Shown: positions 16,744 through 26,498, counted from the first letter of the stretch. The stretch: 64,000 bases of DNA from Pararhizobium_B sp963760965 (GCA_963760965.1 CAVXEW010000007.1:248001-312000); one strand, 5' to 3'. The notes: generated by a model from the letters alone, not told the origin. Made by a program: numbers and translations.

Positions 16744-16802
16744 GCCTTGTTCGCACAGGCGGGCGTGGCCTTGAACGGCGCGCCCGCCTGTGCGAACAAG
16801 GC
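16744..16802. repeat. long perfect inverted repeat (22-bp arms, 15-base loop)
   Basis: The left arm 16744-16765 (GCCTTGTTCGCACAGGCG...) is the exact reverse complement of 16781-16802. It lies between the divergent DUF1036 and N-formylglutamate amidohydrolase genes, just upstream of the latter. No T-run follows on either strand, so an ordinary terminator is unlikely. Confidence 0.9.
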
Positions 16803-16824
16803 TGCCGTTCAACAGGATTTCCCG

Positions 16825-17631
16825 ATGCCGGATTTCGCGCCATTTGAAGTCGTCGAAGGCGACTCCTCCCGCGGGCTCGTCCTGCTCGCCGACCACGCCA
16901 GGAAGGACCTGCCGGAAGAATATGGCGACCTCGGCCTGCCGCCGGCCGCCTTCGCCCGCCACATTGCCTATGACATTGGCGTCGAGGCGGTGACGCGGCG
17001 TCTCGCCGCACGGCTCGGCGTGCCTGCCGTTCTCGGTGGCTTCTCGCGCCTCCTCATCGACCCCAACCGGGGCGAGGACGACCCGACGCTGATCATGAAG
17101 CTCTCCGATGGAGCCGTGATACCGGCGAACCACCCGCTGGACGGGAGCGAGCGGGCGGCACGGATCCGGAATTTTCACCGGCCGTACCACGACGCGGTCG
17201 CCGATACGATCGCGGGAGTTGAGGCGGAGTCGGCGAAGGCCCCTCTGGTCATCTCCATCCACTCCTTCACGCCGCGCTGGAAGGAGACGCCGCGCCCGTG
17301 GCAGGTTGGCATACTGTGGGACAGCGATCCGCGGGCCGTCCGGCCGCTGATCGAGGCGCTCGCGGCCGATCCGGACCTGACTGTCGGCGACAACGAACCC
17401 TATGACGGCGCGCTCGGCGGCGACACCATGTTCCGTCATTGCACCAGCGAAGGCCTCGCGCACGCGCTGATTGAGATCAGGCAGGACCTGATCGCCGACG
17501 ACGCCGGCGCGGCCGAATGGGCCGGCCGCCTCGCCCCAATCCTTGACGATCTCAACGCGCGGCCCGATCTTCATGTCAGGAAGATGCACGGTTCGCGCAC
17601 CGGCCTTCTCCGGGCCGGACCGGACGACTGA
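16825..17631 (+). CDS. N-formylglutamate amidohydrolase family protein
   Basis: 268 residues from ATG 16825 (MPDFAPFEVVEG); starts further upstream would have to read through the 22-bp inverted repeat. Family motifs: LLADHARKDLP near the start, HIAYDIG, GGFSRLLIDPNRG, ISIHSFTPRW, and GDNEPYDG. The family removes formyl or related groups from N-formylglutamate in histidine degradation, but many members are of unknown substrate. A second, more distant member is at 45249-46133. Seven or so bases of purine-rich RBS precede the next gene, DUF1244, which follows 12 bp later. Confidence 0.85.
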   Translation: MPDFAPFEVVEGDSSRGLVLLADHARKDLPEEYGDLGLPPAAFARHIAYDIGVEAVTRRLAARLGVPAVLGGFSRLLIDPNRGEDDPTLIMKLSDGAVIPANHPLDGSERAARIRNFHRPYHDAVADTIAGVEAESAKAPLVISIHSFTPRWKETPRPWQVGILWDSDPRAVRPLIEALAADPDLTVGDNEPYDGALGGDTMFRHCTSEGLAHALIEIRQDLIADDAGAAEWAGRLAPILDDLNARPDLHVRKMHGSRTGLLRAGPDD

Positions 17632-17643
17632 GGAGAAGACGCC

Positions 17644-17949
17644 ATGACGACGCTCACGGACGAACAGCAGCGCGATCTGGAGGCGGCCGCATTCCGCCGG
17701 CTCGTCGCGCACCTTCGCGAACGCGCCGACGTGCAGAATATCGACCTGATGAATCTCGCCGGCTTCTGCCGCAACTGCCTGTCGAACTGGTACCGCGAAG
17801 CCGCCGAGGAGGCCGGCATTCCGCTCGACAAGGAAGAGTCCCGCGAAATCGTCTACGGCATGCCCTACGCCGAGTGGAAGGACAGGCATCAGACCGAGGC
17901 CACCGCCGAGCAGCAGGCGGCCTTCGACACGCATCACCGCCACGGCTGA
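17644..17949 (+). CDS. DUF1244 domain protein
   Basis: 101 residues. The DUF1244 signature is clear: FRRLVAHLRERADVQNIDLM, then LAGFCRNCLSNWY with two cysteines and YGMPYAEWK. Function unknown; it is a small cytoplasmic protein common in Alphaproteobacteria. It follows the N-formylglutamate amidohydrolase gene by 12 bp with RBS GAGGAGAAG and is probably in the same transcript. Confidence 0.9.
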   Translation: MTTLTDEQQRDLEAAAFRRLVAHLRERADVQNIDLMNLAGFCRNCLSNWYREAAEEAGIPLDKEESREIVYGMPYAEWKDRHQTEATAEQQAAFDTHHRHG

Positions 17950-18174
17950 CCAGCGGCGCGCACGGAGTTTTCCCCACCCTCTGACCGGCACTTGACCTCG
18001 GCACGGCAACAGGTCAGGTGACGGTCCGGTCCGCAGCGACGCGAAATCGGGCATCGGGTCCGCGCCGGCAGTTTCCGGCGGGCGGAGCGGTGCCCTGTCA
18101 CGCGGTGCCGCATCCCGATTTGCCTTTGACCCGCAACGACGGCCGGAAGGCCCCGCATTCTGGAGAATCGACTT

Positions 18175-18438
18175 ATGGAAAATTCAGACACGCCGGCAAC
18201 CCAGGAGACGGTCGCGGCCGCGGAGCTGCGCCAGTTCATCGAACGCGTCGAGCGCCTCGAGGAGGAGAAGGCCGCGCTCCAGGACGACATCAAGGAAGTC
18301 ATGGCCGAAGCCAAGGGTCGCGGATACGACACGAAGGCGATGCGCCAGATCATCAGGATGCGCAAGAAGGATCCGAACGAGCGGCAGGAGGAGGAGGCGA
18401 TCCTCGAGACCTACATGAACGCCCTCGGGATGGTCTGA
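18175..18438 (+). CDS. gapR: DUF2312 (UPF0335) nucleoid protein, GapR family
   Basis: 87 residues, MENSDTPATQETVAAAELRQ..., with the conserved core LRQFIERVERLEEEK...DIKEVMAEAKGRGYD and the basic helix MRQIIRMRKKD. GapR of Caulobacter binds AT-rich or overtwisted DNA as a clamp-like dimer/tetramer and aids replication and growth. The full family length is present. It faces the convergent cell-wall hydrolase gene, with a GC-rich hairpin between them at 18445-18481. Confidence 0.9.
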   Translation: MENSDTPATQETVAAAELRQFIERVERLEEEKAALQDDIKEVMAEAKGRGYDTKAMRQIIRMRKKDPNERQEEEAILETYMNALGMV

Positions 18439-18444
18439 AGTGAT

Positions 18445-18481
18445 GCGCCCTGCCGGGTCCCGCGGGCCTCGGACAGGGCGC
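18445..18481. terminator. hairpin between convergent gapR and sleB-like genes
   Basis: GCGCCCTG at 18445-18452 pairs with CAGGGCGC at 18474-18481, with an inner GGG/CCC stem. It sits between two convergent stops and could end both transcripts; there is no T-run. Confidence 0.45.
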
Positions 18482-18509
18482 CCCCGACGCTTTACGAAAG
18501 AACGGCCGG

Positions 18510-19281
18510 TTAGTTCGTTACCGACGCGAAGGCCGCGCTGACGCGTGCCTCCACGGCCGACGGCGAGGCATAGGCGGCGGCGGCGCCGGGCAGCCCGCCA
18601 TTGTCGGCCGAGACCCCCGGAAGGCCGTCAGCCGGCCGCTGGTCCGGGACGGGAACGCCGGCGTCCGCGACGACCGCAGGCGCCGCGTCCGCGGGCGGCG
18701 GCTCGTTCGCGGCAAGCCTGGTGGTCTTCTCGTAGAACGCGTTGCCCCCGGCGACCGCGACGTAGTGCATGTTGTGGTAGGGGAAATGCAGCCCGGCCGT
18801 ATGGAAGAACATGGCCGGACCGACCTTGGCGTGACGCTTTCCGTCGATGACTTCCTCGGCCACGGTCTCGATCTTCGGCAGCGTCGAGGAGGTCATGTTG
18901 CGCGACATCACGCCCGGCGCGAACTGGCGCGGCTGCCCGACCACCCCGCAGATCGTGTCCGGAAATTCAGGCGACTTGACCCGGTTCATCACCACCGAGC
19001 CCACGGCGAGCATTCCGTCCGTGCTGGAACGGTTCGAACTCGAAATACATCGCTCGCACGAGGCACTGGCGCTGCTTCGCGTCGACCTTCTCGGCCGCCG
19101 GCTTTTCAGCCGGCTTGTCGATCGACCCGGTCACGGTCTGGTCCGTGGTGCACCCGGAAAGCGGCGCGGCCAATACCGCCAGCGCAATCGCGAACCCCTT
19201 CGCCCTCGCAACGGACCGGCTGAACCCGGTCCCGACTTCACTTGCCGCCAGTCTTGCGGCGACCCCGACACATCCGGTCAT
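18510..19281 (-). CDS. cell wall hydrolase (SleB-like) lipoprotein, frameshifted
   Basis: From the ATG at 19281 (MTGCVGVAARL...) a lipoprotein signal ends in LAAPLSGC. The hydrolase domain starts at QCLVRAMYFE; then one extra base near 19037 breaks the frame. Removing a T from GAGTTCG restores FESNRSSTDGMLAVGSVVMNRV and the rest, with VVGQPRQFAPG and AMFFHTAGL, to the end at 18510. The SleB/hydrolase_2 family cleaves peptidoglycan. The C-terminus is Ala/Pro-rich. Like pyk, the indel is at a site that would read GANTC without the extra T, so a consensus error is likely. Confidence 0.85.
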
Positions 19282-19610
19282 ATGGCCAGAAACTCCCGCT
19301 GTCCGGCTTGCTATCGCGCCGGTTGAACTCGACTTTCTTTTTTGAACGCCCTCATTGCGGCGCACGCTGCCGCAAGGAATTGGCCCGAATAAGGCGGCAG
19401 GCCGGAATTGCGACAATACCAGACCTCGCAGGATCACTCTTGGTAACCGGGCGCTTCAATTCCGTGAGGCCTGCCGCGACGGGTGCCTTCCTTGTCTGCG
19501 AGGCGTGCCGGTACGCCGCCGCTTGACGCCGGACAGGTCGTATGAAAAAAAGCAAAAAGGTTCATAAGAACGTTCGCCCGGCAGGTCCGCTTGCGCGCTG
19601 GAGAAAGCCG
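19282..19610 (+). other. regulatory region of the ECF metal-transporter operon
   Basis: About 330 bp between the divergent sleB-like gene and cbiM/nikM. It holds the NikR-type operator at 19540-19567. I looked for a cobalamin riboswitch (B12 box GCCACTG) and did not find one, which favours nickel over cobalt control. Confidence 0.6.
19540..19567 (+). promoter_or_regulatory. NikR operator (NikR box)
   Basis: GTATGA - 16 bases - TCATAA. The E. coli NikR box is GTATGA-N16-TCATAC, so 11 of 12 half-site bases match with exact spacing. It lies 44 bp upstream of the transporter operon whose last gene encodes NikR, so autoregulation and metal-dependent repression are expected. Confidence 0.85.
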
Positions 19611-20687
19611 ATGCACATCCCCGACGGATATCTCAGCCCCTCTTCCTGCGCGCTCGCCTATGCTGCGGCACTGCCCTTCTGGACGGTGGCGACGAGGCGG
19701 GTCCGGCGGCTCTTGCAGAGCCGGCTCGTACCGCTCCTCGCAGTGGTCTCCGCGTTCTGCTTCGTCATCATGATGTTCAACCTCCCGATACCCGGCGGCA
19801 CCACCGCACACGCCGTCGGCATGGGGGTCGCGGCGATCCTGCTCGGTCCCTGGGCCGGCGTGCTGGCGATCTCGATCGCCCTGGGAATCCAGGCCCTGTT
19901 CTTTGGCGACGGCGGCATCACGGCATTCGGCGCCAATTGCCTCAACATGGCGGTCGCCGGGAGCTTCGTCGCCTGGGCGACCTATCGCCTCTGCGCCGCC
20001 GGCGCGCCGCTTGTCTCAACGCGCCGCACCCTCGCCGCCGGCCTCGCGGGCTACGCCGGGATCAACGCCGCGGCGTTCCTCGCCGCCTGCGAACTCGGCG
20101 TCCAGCCGATGCTCTTCCACGACGCCGCGGGCGCTCCCCTCTACGCACCCTATCCCCTGCAGGTCGCCCTTCCCGCCATCATGCTTGCCCACCTCACGGT
20201 CGCCGGCGCCGCGGAAGCGATCCTGACTGCCGGCATCGTCGCCTGGCTCCAGCGCACGAACCCGGACCTGCTGGGTGCGGCACGGTCCCTTCCCGGCCCG
20301 CTGACGGCAATGTCGGGCGGAACCTCCCGCGGCACCCGCCCGCTCTGGGCCGGCGTCGGCGCGCTGATGGTGGCGAGCCCCCTCGGCCTCTGGGCGAGCG
20401 GCATGGCCTGGGGCGAATGGTCCGCCGCGGACTTCGCCGATTCGGGCGCCCGCGCCGCCATGGCCCGCGCCTCGGGAAACGTCGCACCTCCCGCCGCCGT
20501 GCCCGAAGGGCTTGCGAGGCTGTCGGATTTCTGGACGGCGCCGATGCCCGGCTACGCCCCGGCCTTCATGCACGACCCGGCCTTCGGCTATATCCTCTCC
20601 GCGCTCGTCGGCACGGGGCTGGTCGTCCTCGCCTCCGCGCTGCTGTCGCGCATCCTCGTGCGCGCACCCCGCGGCGAAGGCGCATAG
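19611..20687 (+). CDS. nikM: ECF transporter substrate-specific component CbiM/NikM with fused C-terminal PDGLE-like domain
   Basis: 358 residues from ATG 19611; this start is decided by the conserved MHIPDGYLS N-terminus, whose Met-His amino end ligates the metal. Six to seven membrane helices follow with GGTTAHAVG and FGDGGITAFGANCLNM motifs. The C-terminal part (PEGLARLSDF...PMPGY, then a last helix) looks like the PDGLE/CbiN-NikN component fused to CbiM. This S-component brings Ni2+ or Co2+ through the membrane. First gene of a four-gene unit (nikMQO-nikR) under a NikR box; nickel is inferred from the regulator. Confidence 0.88.
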   Translation: MHIPDGYLSPSSCALAYAAALPFWTVATRRVRRLLQSRLVPLLAVVSAFCFVIMMFNLPIPGGTTAHAVGMGVAAILLGPWAGVLAISIALGIQALFFGDGGITAFGANCLNMAVAGSFVAWATYRLCAAGAPLVSTRRTLAAGLAGYAGINAAAFLAACELGVQPMLFHDAAGAPLYAPYPLQVALPAIMLAHLTVAGAAEAILTAGIVAWLQRTNPDLLGAARSLPGPLTAMSGGTSRGTRPLWAGVGALMVASPLGLWASGMAWGEWSAADFADSGARAAMARASGNVAPPAAVPEGLARLSDFWTAPMPGYAPAFMHDPAFGYILSALVGTGLVVLASALLSRILVRAPRGEGA

Positions 20688-20693
20688 ACCGGA

Positions 20694-21545
20694 ATGGCCG
20701 GCCAGCCTGCCGCCGATGACGGCAGTCGTCCCCGCCGGTCCTATCTCGACCGGATCGGCGCGGGCCTGACGGAAGCCTTCGACCATGCCCTGGAGGCCGA
20801 TGCCCTCGCCCTCTCGGACGGCTTCCTGCAGCGTCTCGATCCGCGCACCAAGCTCGTCGGCCTTCTCGGCCTCCTGCTGGTGGCGGTGACGGCGCGCTCC
20901 CTCGTCGTCGTCGCCGGTGTGCTGGCGGTGGCCGTCGCGCTCGCCGCGGCCTCTGGCGTGACCGTCCCGCGCCTGTCGGTCCGTGCCTTTCTGCCGGTGC
21001 TCGGCTTCACCGGCCTCGTGGCGGCGCCCGCGCTCGTGCTGGTGCCCGGCGCACCCCTCTTCGCAGTGCCGGCGCTCGGATGGACGGTGACGGAACAGGG
21101 CTTGAGGAGCGCGGCATTCCTGGTCGGGAGGGCCGAGGCCGCTGCGACCTGCTCCATCCTCCTCGTCCTCTGCACGCCGTGGCCGCACGTCCTCAAGGCC
21201 CTCCGGCTGCTCGGCCTGCCCGTGGTGCTGGTCGTCATCCTCGGCATGACGCACCGCTATGTCTTCGTGCTCCTGCAGACCGCCACAGCCATGATCGAGG
21301 CCCGCCGCGCGAGGACCGTCGGACGCCTCGCAGGGCGGGACAGGCGACGGATGGCGGCGGCGATCGCCGGCACGCTCTTCACGAAATCCCTTGCGATGAG
21401 CAACGACGTGCATCTCGCCATGATCTCGCGCGGCTACCGCGGCGAGGTCCGCCTGATGGACGACTTCCGCTTCCGGAAGCTCGACTGGGTGGCATTGGCC
21501 GCCCTCGCCGCTCTGGCGGCGCTAGCGGCGTGGATCCAGTCGTGA
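20694..21545 (+). CDS. nikQ: ECF transporter T component CbiQ/NikQ
   Basis: 283 residues, with about five membrane helices and the coupling motifs of the T component: AISRGYRGE-like AMISRGYRG near residue 243 and EARRARTVG near 203 (the Ala-Arg-Gly coupling helices that touch the ATPase). It transmits ATP hydrolysis to the S component. It starts 6 bp after nikM and its TGA overlaps the GTG start of the ATPase gene (GTGA). The C-terminal hydrophobic Ala/Leu run is typical. Confidence 0.88.
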   Translation: MAGQPAADDGSRPRRSYLDRIGAGLTEAFDHALEADALALSDGFLQRLDPRTKLVGLLGLLLVAVTARSLVVVAGVLAVAVALAAASGVTVPRLSVRAFLPVLGFTGLVAAPALVLVPGAPLFAVPALGWTVTEQGLRSAAFLVGRAEAAATCSILLVLCTPWPHVLKALRLLGLPVVLVVILGMTHRYVFVLLQTATAMIEARRARTVGRLAGRDRRRMAAAIAGTLFTKSLAMSNDVHLAMISRGYRGEVRLMDDFRFRKLDWVALAALAALAALAAWIQS

Positions 21546-22369
21546 CGGGAAGCGGCGGCCCTGTGATCGAGGCGCGCGACGTCCGCTACGCCTACCACGA
21601 CACGCCGGCGCTCGACGGGCTGACGCTTTCGTGCCGGGCTGGCGAGCGGATCGTCCTGCTCGGCGCCAACGGCTCGGGCAAATCGACCCTGCTGAAGCTG
21701 TTCGACGCGCTGGCATTCCCGTCGGAAGGCTCTGTGCGGATGTTCGGCGTCCCGGTGACGGACGACGCCATGCAGGACGAGGAGACCGCCATCGCATTCC
21801 GCCGGCGCGTCGGCTTCGTCTTCCAGAACCCTGACGTCCAGCTCTTCTGCCCGACCGTGTTCGACGAGCTCGCCTTCGGGCCGCTCCAGCTCGGCTGGCA
21901 TCGCGACGAGATCCGGAGGCGGATCGAAGAGACGCTGGAGCGCTTCTCCATCGGCCATCTCCGGGACCGCGCGCCGCATCGCCTCTCGGGAGGCGAGAAG
22001 AAGCGGGTCGCGCTGGCGTCGGTCCTCATCCTGGACCCCGAGGTCCTGCTTCTCGACGAACCCACGGCAGCGCTCGACCCGAAGAGCGCCGCCGCCGTGA
22101 TCGACTTCCTCGTGACGTCGCGGGGCGGCGGCCGGACGATCGTCACGGCCACCCACGACCTCGACATCGTCGAGGATGTCGCCGACAGGTGCGTCGTGAT
22201 CGAGGCCGGCCGGGTCGCCGCCTCCGGGACCCCGTGCGAGATCCTGCAGGATGCGGACATGCTGGCCCGCTGCGGCCTCGCGCACGCGCATCTTCACGCG
22301 CATGGCCGCGCCGCGCACAGCCACCACCATCTGCACCGCCACGGCATCTGGCACGACGACGGCGGCTGA
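21542..22369 (+). CDS. nikO: ECF transporter ATPase CbiO/NikO
   Basis: 275 residues from GTG 21542, which overlaps the nikQ stop by 4 bp. Walker A LLGANGSGKST (about residue 38), Q-loop FVFQNPDVQLF, signature LSGGEKKR, Walker B VLLLDEPTAALD and the switch histidine in TATHD are all present. The last 30 residues are histidine-rich (HAHLHAHGRAAHSHHHLHRH), a probable metal-binding tail uncommon in CbiO. It energises nickel/cobalt uptake with NikM and NikQ. Confidence 0.9.
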   Translation: MTGSGGPVIEARDVRYAYHDTPALDGLTLSCRAGERIVLLGANGSGKSTLLKLFDALAFPSEGSVRMFGVPVTDDAMQDEETAIAFRRRVGFVFQNPDVQLFCPTVFDELAFGPLQLGWHRDEIRRRIEETLERFSIGHLRDRAPHRLSGGEKKRVALASVLILDPEVLLLDEPTAALDPKSAAAVIDFLVTSRGGGRTIVTATHDLDIVEDVADRCVVIEAGRVAASGTPCEILQDADMLARCGLAHAHLHAHGRAAHSHHHLHRHGIWHDDGG

Positions 22370-22468
22370 CCGTTCGCGCCGAGCAGCCGCCTCCTGCCCT
22401 CTGCCTCTGGCGTTTGTCCTCGCCTGCGTCTATCCCAGGTCCGGAGCAGCAGGCGGGGAGACAGAGAG

Positions 22469-22927
22469 ATGCAGCGCATCACCATCGCGATCGACGACGA
22501 TCTCCTGGCCGTCGTCGACGGCCTCAAGGAGCGTCGCGGCTATGACAGCCGGTCGGAGGCCTTCCGCGACATCCTTCGGGAAGCGGCGAACCGCGAGACA
22601 GCGGAGTCCGGAGACGCCTTCTGCATTGCCGTGCTCTCATACGTTTTCGACTACGCGACGCGCGAGCTCGCGCAGAGGCTCGCGCGCGCCCTGCACGAAC
22701 ACCACGACCTTGTCGCCGCGAACGCGCGGGTGCCGCTCGACCACGCAAGCTGCCTCGAATTGTCGGTCCTGCGCGGGCGCGTGGACACGATCCGCGCCTT
22801 CTCCGACGAGATCATGACCCAGCGCGGCGTCCGCCACGCCAGTCTGCATGTCGTGCCCGTGAGGATTTCGGCAGACCGCCATCGCCACGACGCCGACGGC
22901 TCGCCACACGTCCATTTCGAGGCATGA
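22469..22927 (+). CDS. nikR: nickel-responsive regulator NikR, variant metal site
   Basis: 152 residues. The ribbon-helix-helix domain (MQRITIAIDDDLL, with Arg3 and Thr5 as in E. coli NikR) and the C-terminal ACT-like domain (YVFDYATREL, QRGVRHASLHV) are intact, so it should bind the NikR box at 19540. Numbering matches E. coli without gaps: His76 and Cys95 are kept, but His87 and His89, the other two square-planar nickel ligands, are Arg87 and Pro89. A His-rich tail (SADRHRHDADGSPHVHFEA) is extra. So it is a NikR by fold and context, but metal binding must differ. RBS GGGGAGACAGAGAG supports ATG 22469. Confidence 0.88.
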   Translation: MQRITIAIDDDLLAVVDGLKERRGYDSRSEAFRDILREAANRETAESGDAFCIAVLSYVFDYATRELAQRLARALHEHHDLVAANARVPLDHASCLELSVLRGRVDTIRAFSDEIMTQRGVRHASLHVVPVRISADRHRHDADGSPHVHFEA

Positions 22928-22962
22928 AGCCGGCGGCGGGCGCCTGGCGGGAGCCAGCTCGC

Positions 22963-24612
22963 TCACTCGTTGGGGAAATACACCGAAATCGCCGCGAAGC
23001 GCTGCGGGTCTATCGAACGCCGGGCGCTGTCCTGGGCCGGCGGCGACGGCCTGTTCATGCGCGGAACCGGAACGCTGCCGGTTACGATACCGGAACGGCC
23101 ACGCTCCTTCGCCCATTTCGCAAGCACCGCCTCCGTCAGGCGCCGCTTCGCTCCCGCCGCGCCGGAACCGAGCCGCCCGCCACGGATCTCGTCGCCCGAA
23201 ACCGAGGCGAATTCCTCCGGCCGGGCCTTGGGAACGCCATGCGAACCGACGACCGGAATCGGCCCGAGCGAGGCGACCAGTATGTCGCCCCTGGTCAGCT
23301 TGCGCCGCGCCGAGGCGGCGATGTCCGATGCCTTCAGTTCGCTGCGCCGGGCTTTGGCAACCGCCGCGAAGGCCGGCATCGGCGCATCATCGGCCGGCTG
23401 TGCGTAGGCGACCAGTTCAGGCCTCAAGCCGGGTACCGGCGTGTTGCCGCCAGCCCGCGAAGGCGCCGCGGCGCTGGTGTCGGCAGCGGCAAGCTCAGCT
23501 GTCGCCGCCTGCGCGCCATCGCCGGTCGCCAGGCTGCCGTCCAGCCCGTGCGAGGGAGGAAGCTGCGGAACGGGAGCCGCATAGGCGAGCAGGTCAGGAT
23601 ATTTCGACTGCCCGCCCGGAGGACCACCGTCGACTCTGGCGACAGCCGGTTCCGCGGCCGGCGGCGTCTGCAGGGTCCCGGCATCCGCAACCGCGACCGG
23701 CCTCACCCCGGGCAGCGGCACGCTGGAAGCCTTCGGAAGCAGGACGGCCGGCTCGGCCCGGGGGGAACTGGCGTCCACCGGTGCCATCGAGGCCGTCTCT
23801 ATGTGATGCAGGCTTGGATTGGCCTGAACGGTGTCGCCGGCATCGAGCGTGCTCTCGTCCTCGTCGCCCCCGCCGCCGCCGAAAAGCGCGGCGAACAGGT
23901 TTCCGCCGCCGGAACGGCTCTTGGCCGCGCCGCCGCCGGCGACCATGATCGAATCGTCGGTGACGCGGCGCTTGTAGGAGGCGAGCGCCGCCTGGTAGCC
24001 GGGCAGCGGCTTGCCGTCGCGCGGCAGGTGCAGCGTATGGCCGTTCGGAAACAGCCTGACGAGCTGCTCCCGGCTCATGCGCGGCCACGCCCGCACGAAG
24101 CCAGTGTCCATGTGCACGAAAGGAGAGCCCGAATTCGGATAATAGCCGACTCCGCCGACCTGGAACTTCATGCCGATCTCGCGCAGCTTCTCCAGTTGCA
24201 CGTCCGGGATGAAGAAGTCCGCCGCCTTGCCGAGGATGTGCTGGCTCTTCTTGGCGACGCCGGACGCGCGCGAGCGGCCGCGCAGCATGGCGTTGGTGTC
24301 GGCCGTCCGATAGCCGCAGATGATGTGGATGTAGTCGTGCGAACCGCTCTTCTGGTAAACCTCCCAGAGGAGGTCCATCAGGCGCGGATCCATGTCGGTC
24401 TCATCGTCCTTGCGCCAGTCGCGCAGGATGTAGTCCAGCTTCTTCAGCCCCGACCGGATGTAGCGGCCGTTGCGCTTGTAGGTGATGACCGCCTTCTCGC
24501 CCGTATGGACATGATAGATCTTCAGCGACCGCGTCTCTGCGTGCGCCCGCGCATGGCCCAGCACGAGAACCGTGCCGAAAATGAGCAGCACCGCGAGAAA
24601 ACGAATCGCCAT
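22963..24612 (-). CDS. DUF882 / M15-like exported peptidase with long C-terminal extension
   Basis: 549 residues from ATG 24612 (MAIRFLAVLL...), a signal peptide ending in ARA-HA. The DUF882 (peptidase M15_2) domain follows: YIHIICGYRTADTN, KKSQHILGKAADFF and PFVHMDTG hold the histidines and aspartate that bind zinc. The rest, about 300 residues, is low-complexity Ala/Pro/Gly-rich with repeated 'PVPGLRP' motifs. The family is thought to cleave peptidoglycan peptide links or act on other cell-wall material. Rhizobial genomes carry similar long forms. Confidence 0.85.
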   Translation of the reverse strand: MAIRFLAVLLIFGTVLVLGHARAHAETRSLKIYHVHTGEKAVITYKRNGRYIRSGLKKLDYILRDWRKDDETDMDPRLMDLLWEVYQKSGSHDYIHIICGYRTADTNAMLRGRSRASGVAKKSQHILGKAADFFIPDVQLEKLREIGMKFQVGGVGYYPNSGSPFVHMDTGFVRAWPRMSREQLVRLFPNGHTLHLPRDGKPLPGYQAALASYKRRVTDDSIMVAGGGAAKSRSGGGNLFAALFGGGGGDEDESTLDAGDTVQANPSLHHIETASMAPVDASSPRAEPAVLLPKASSVPLPGVRPVAVADAGTLQTPPAAEPAVARVDGGPPGGQSKYPDLLAYAAPVPQLPPSHGLDGSLATGDGAQAATAELAAADTSAAAPSRAGGNTPVPGLRPELVAYAQPADDAPMPAFAAVAKARRSELKASDIAASARRKLTRGDILVASLGPIPVVGSHGVPKARPEEFASVSGDEIRGGRLGSGAAGAKRRLTEAVLAKWAKERGRSGIVTGSVPVPRMNRPSPPAQDSARRSIDPQRFAAISVYFPNE

Positions 24613-24902
24613 AGCCGCGGAATTCACCGCGAACTGTGCCCCTGAAGAAGGACAGTTGGACACTGCCTTCGATTTCGATGGCCCGCAAAACGCCAAGAAT
24701 AATCCCCGCACGCCGTTTTTCGCGTTGTCGAGATGCTCTCTGCCGACGAAATGCGGTAAGAGCATGACAAAATGGTCACAGTTTCTGCGACTGGATCCTT
24801 ATAGTGAACAGTGACTTAACAAGGACTTAAAGGGAATACGGCGGCAACGGGGCTTTGCCGCCTTTTCAGTCACTATTTGTTTCGCGGCGTTAAAGACCGT
24901 TG
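24613..24902. other. intergenic region with a candidate small transcript
   Basis: About 290 bp between the DUF882 gene and the convergent end of the response regulator. It holds a TATAGT hexamer near 24800 and a GC-rich hairpin with T-tail at 24840-24866 on the plus strand, where no gene is being transcribed. Confidence 0.4.
24840..24866 (+). terminator. rho-independent terminator-like hairpin (possible sRNA end)
   Basis: GGCGGCAA (24840-24847) pairs with TTGCCGCC (24855-24862), 7-base loop, then TTTT. It points along the plus strand, where no coding gene ends nearby, so it may end a short RNA starting near 24810. It could also stop the minus-strand regulator transcript, but there is no T-run in that direction. 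Confidence 0.55.

Positions 24903-26498
<1,596 letters not shown>

Noticed and set aside
16561..16824. N-terminal extension of the N-formylglutamate amidohydrolase.
   Set aside because: It would translate through the 22-bp inverted repeat and has no family match; ATG 16825 gives the expected N-terminus.
19282..19610. Cobalamin riboswitch upstream of the CbiM-like gene.
   Set aside because: No B12-box or matching stems; a NikR box is present instead.
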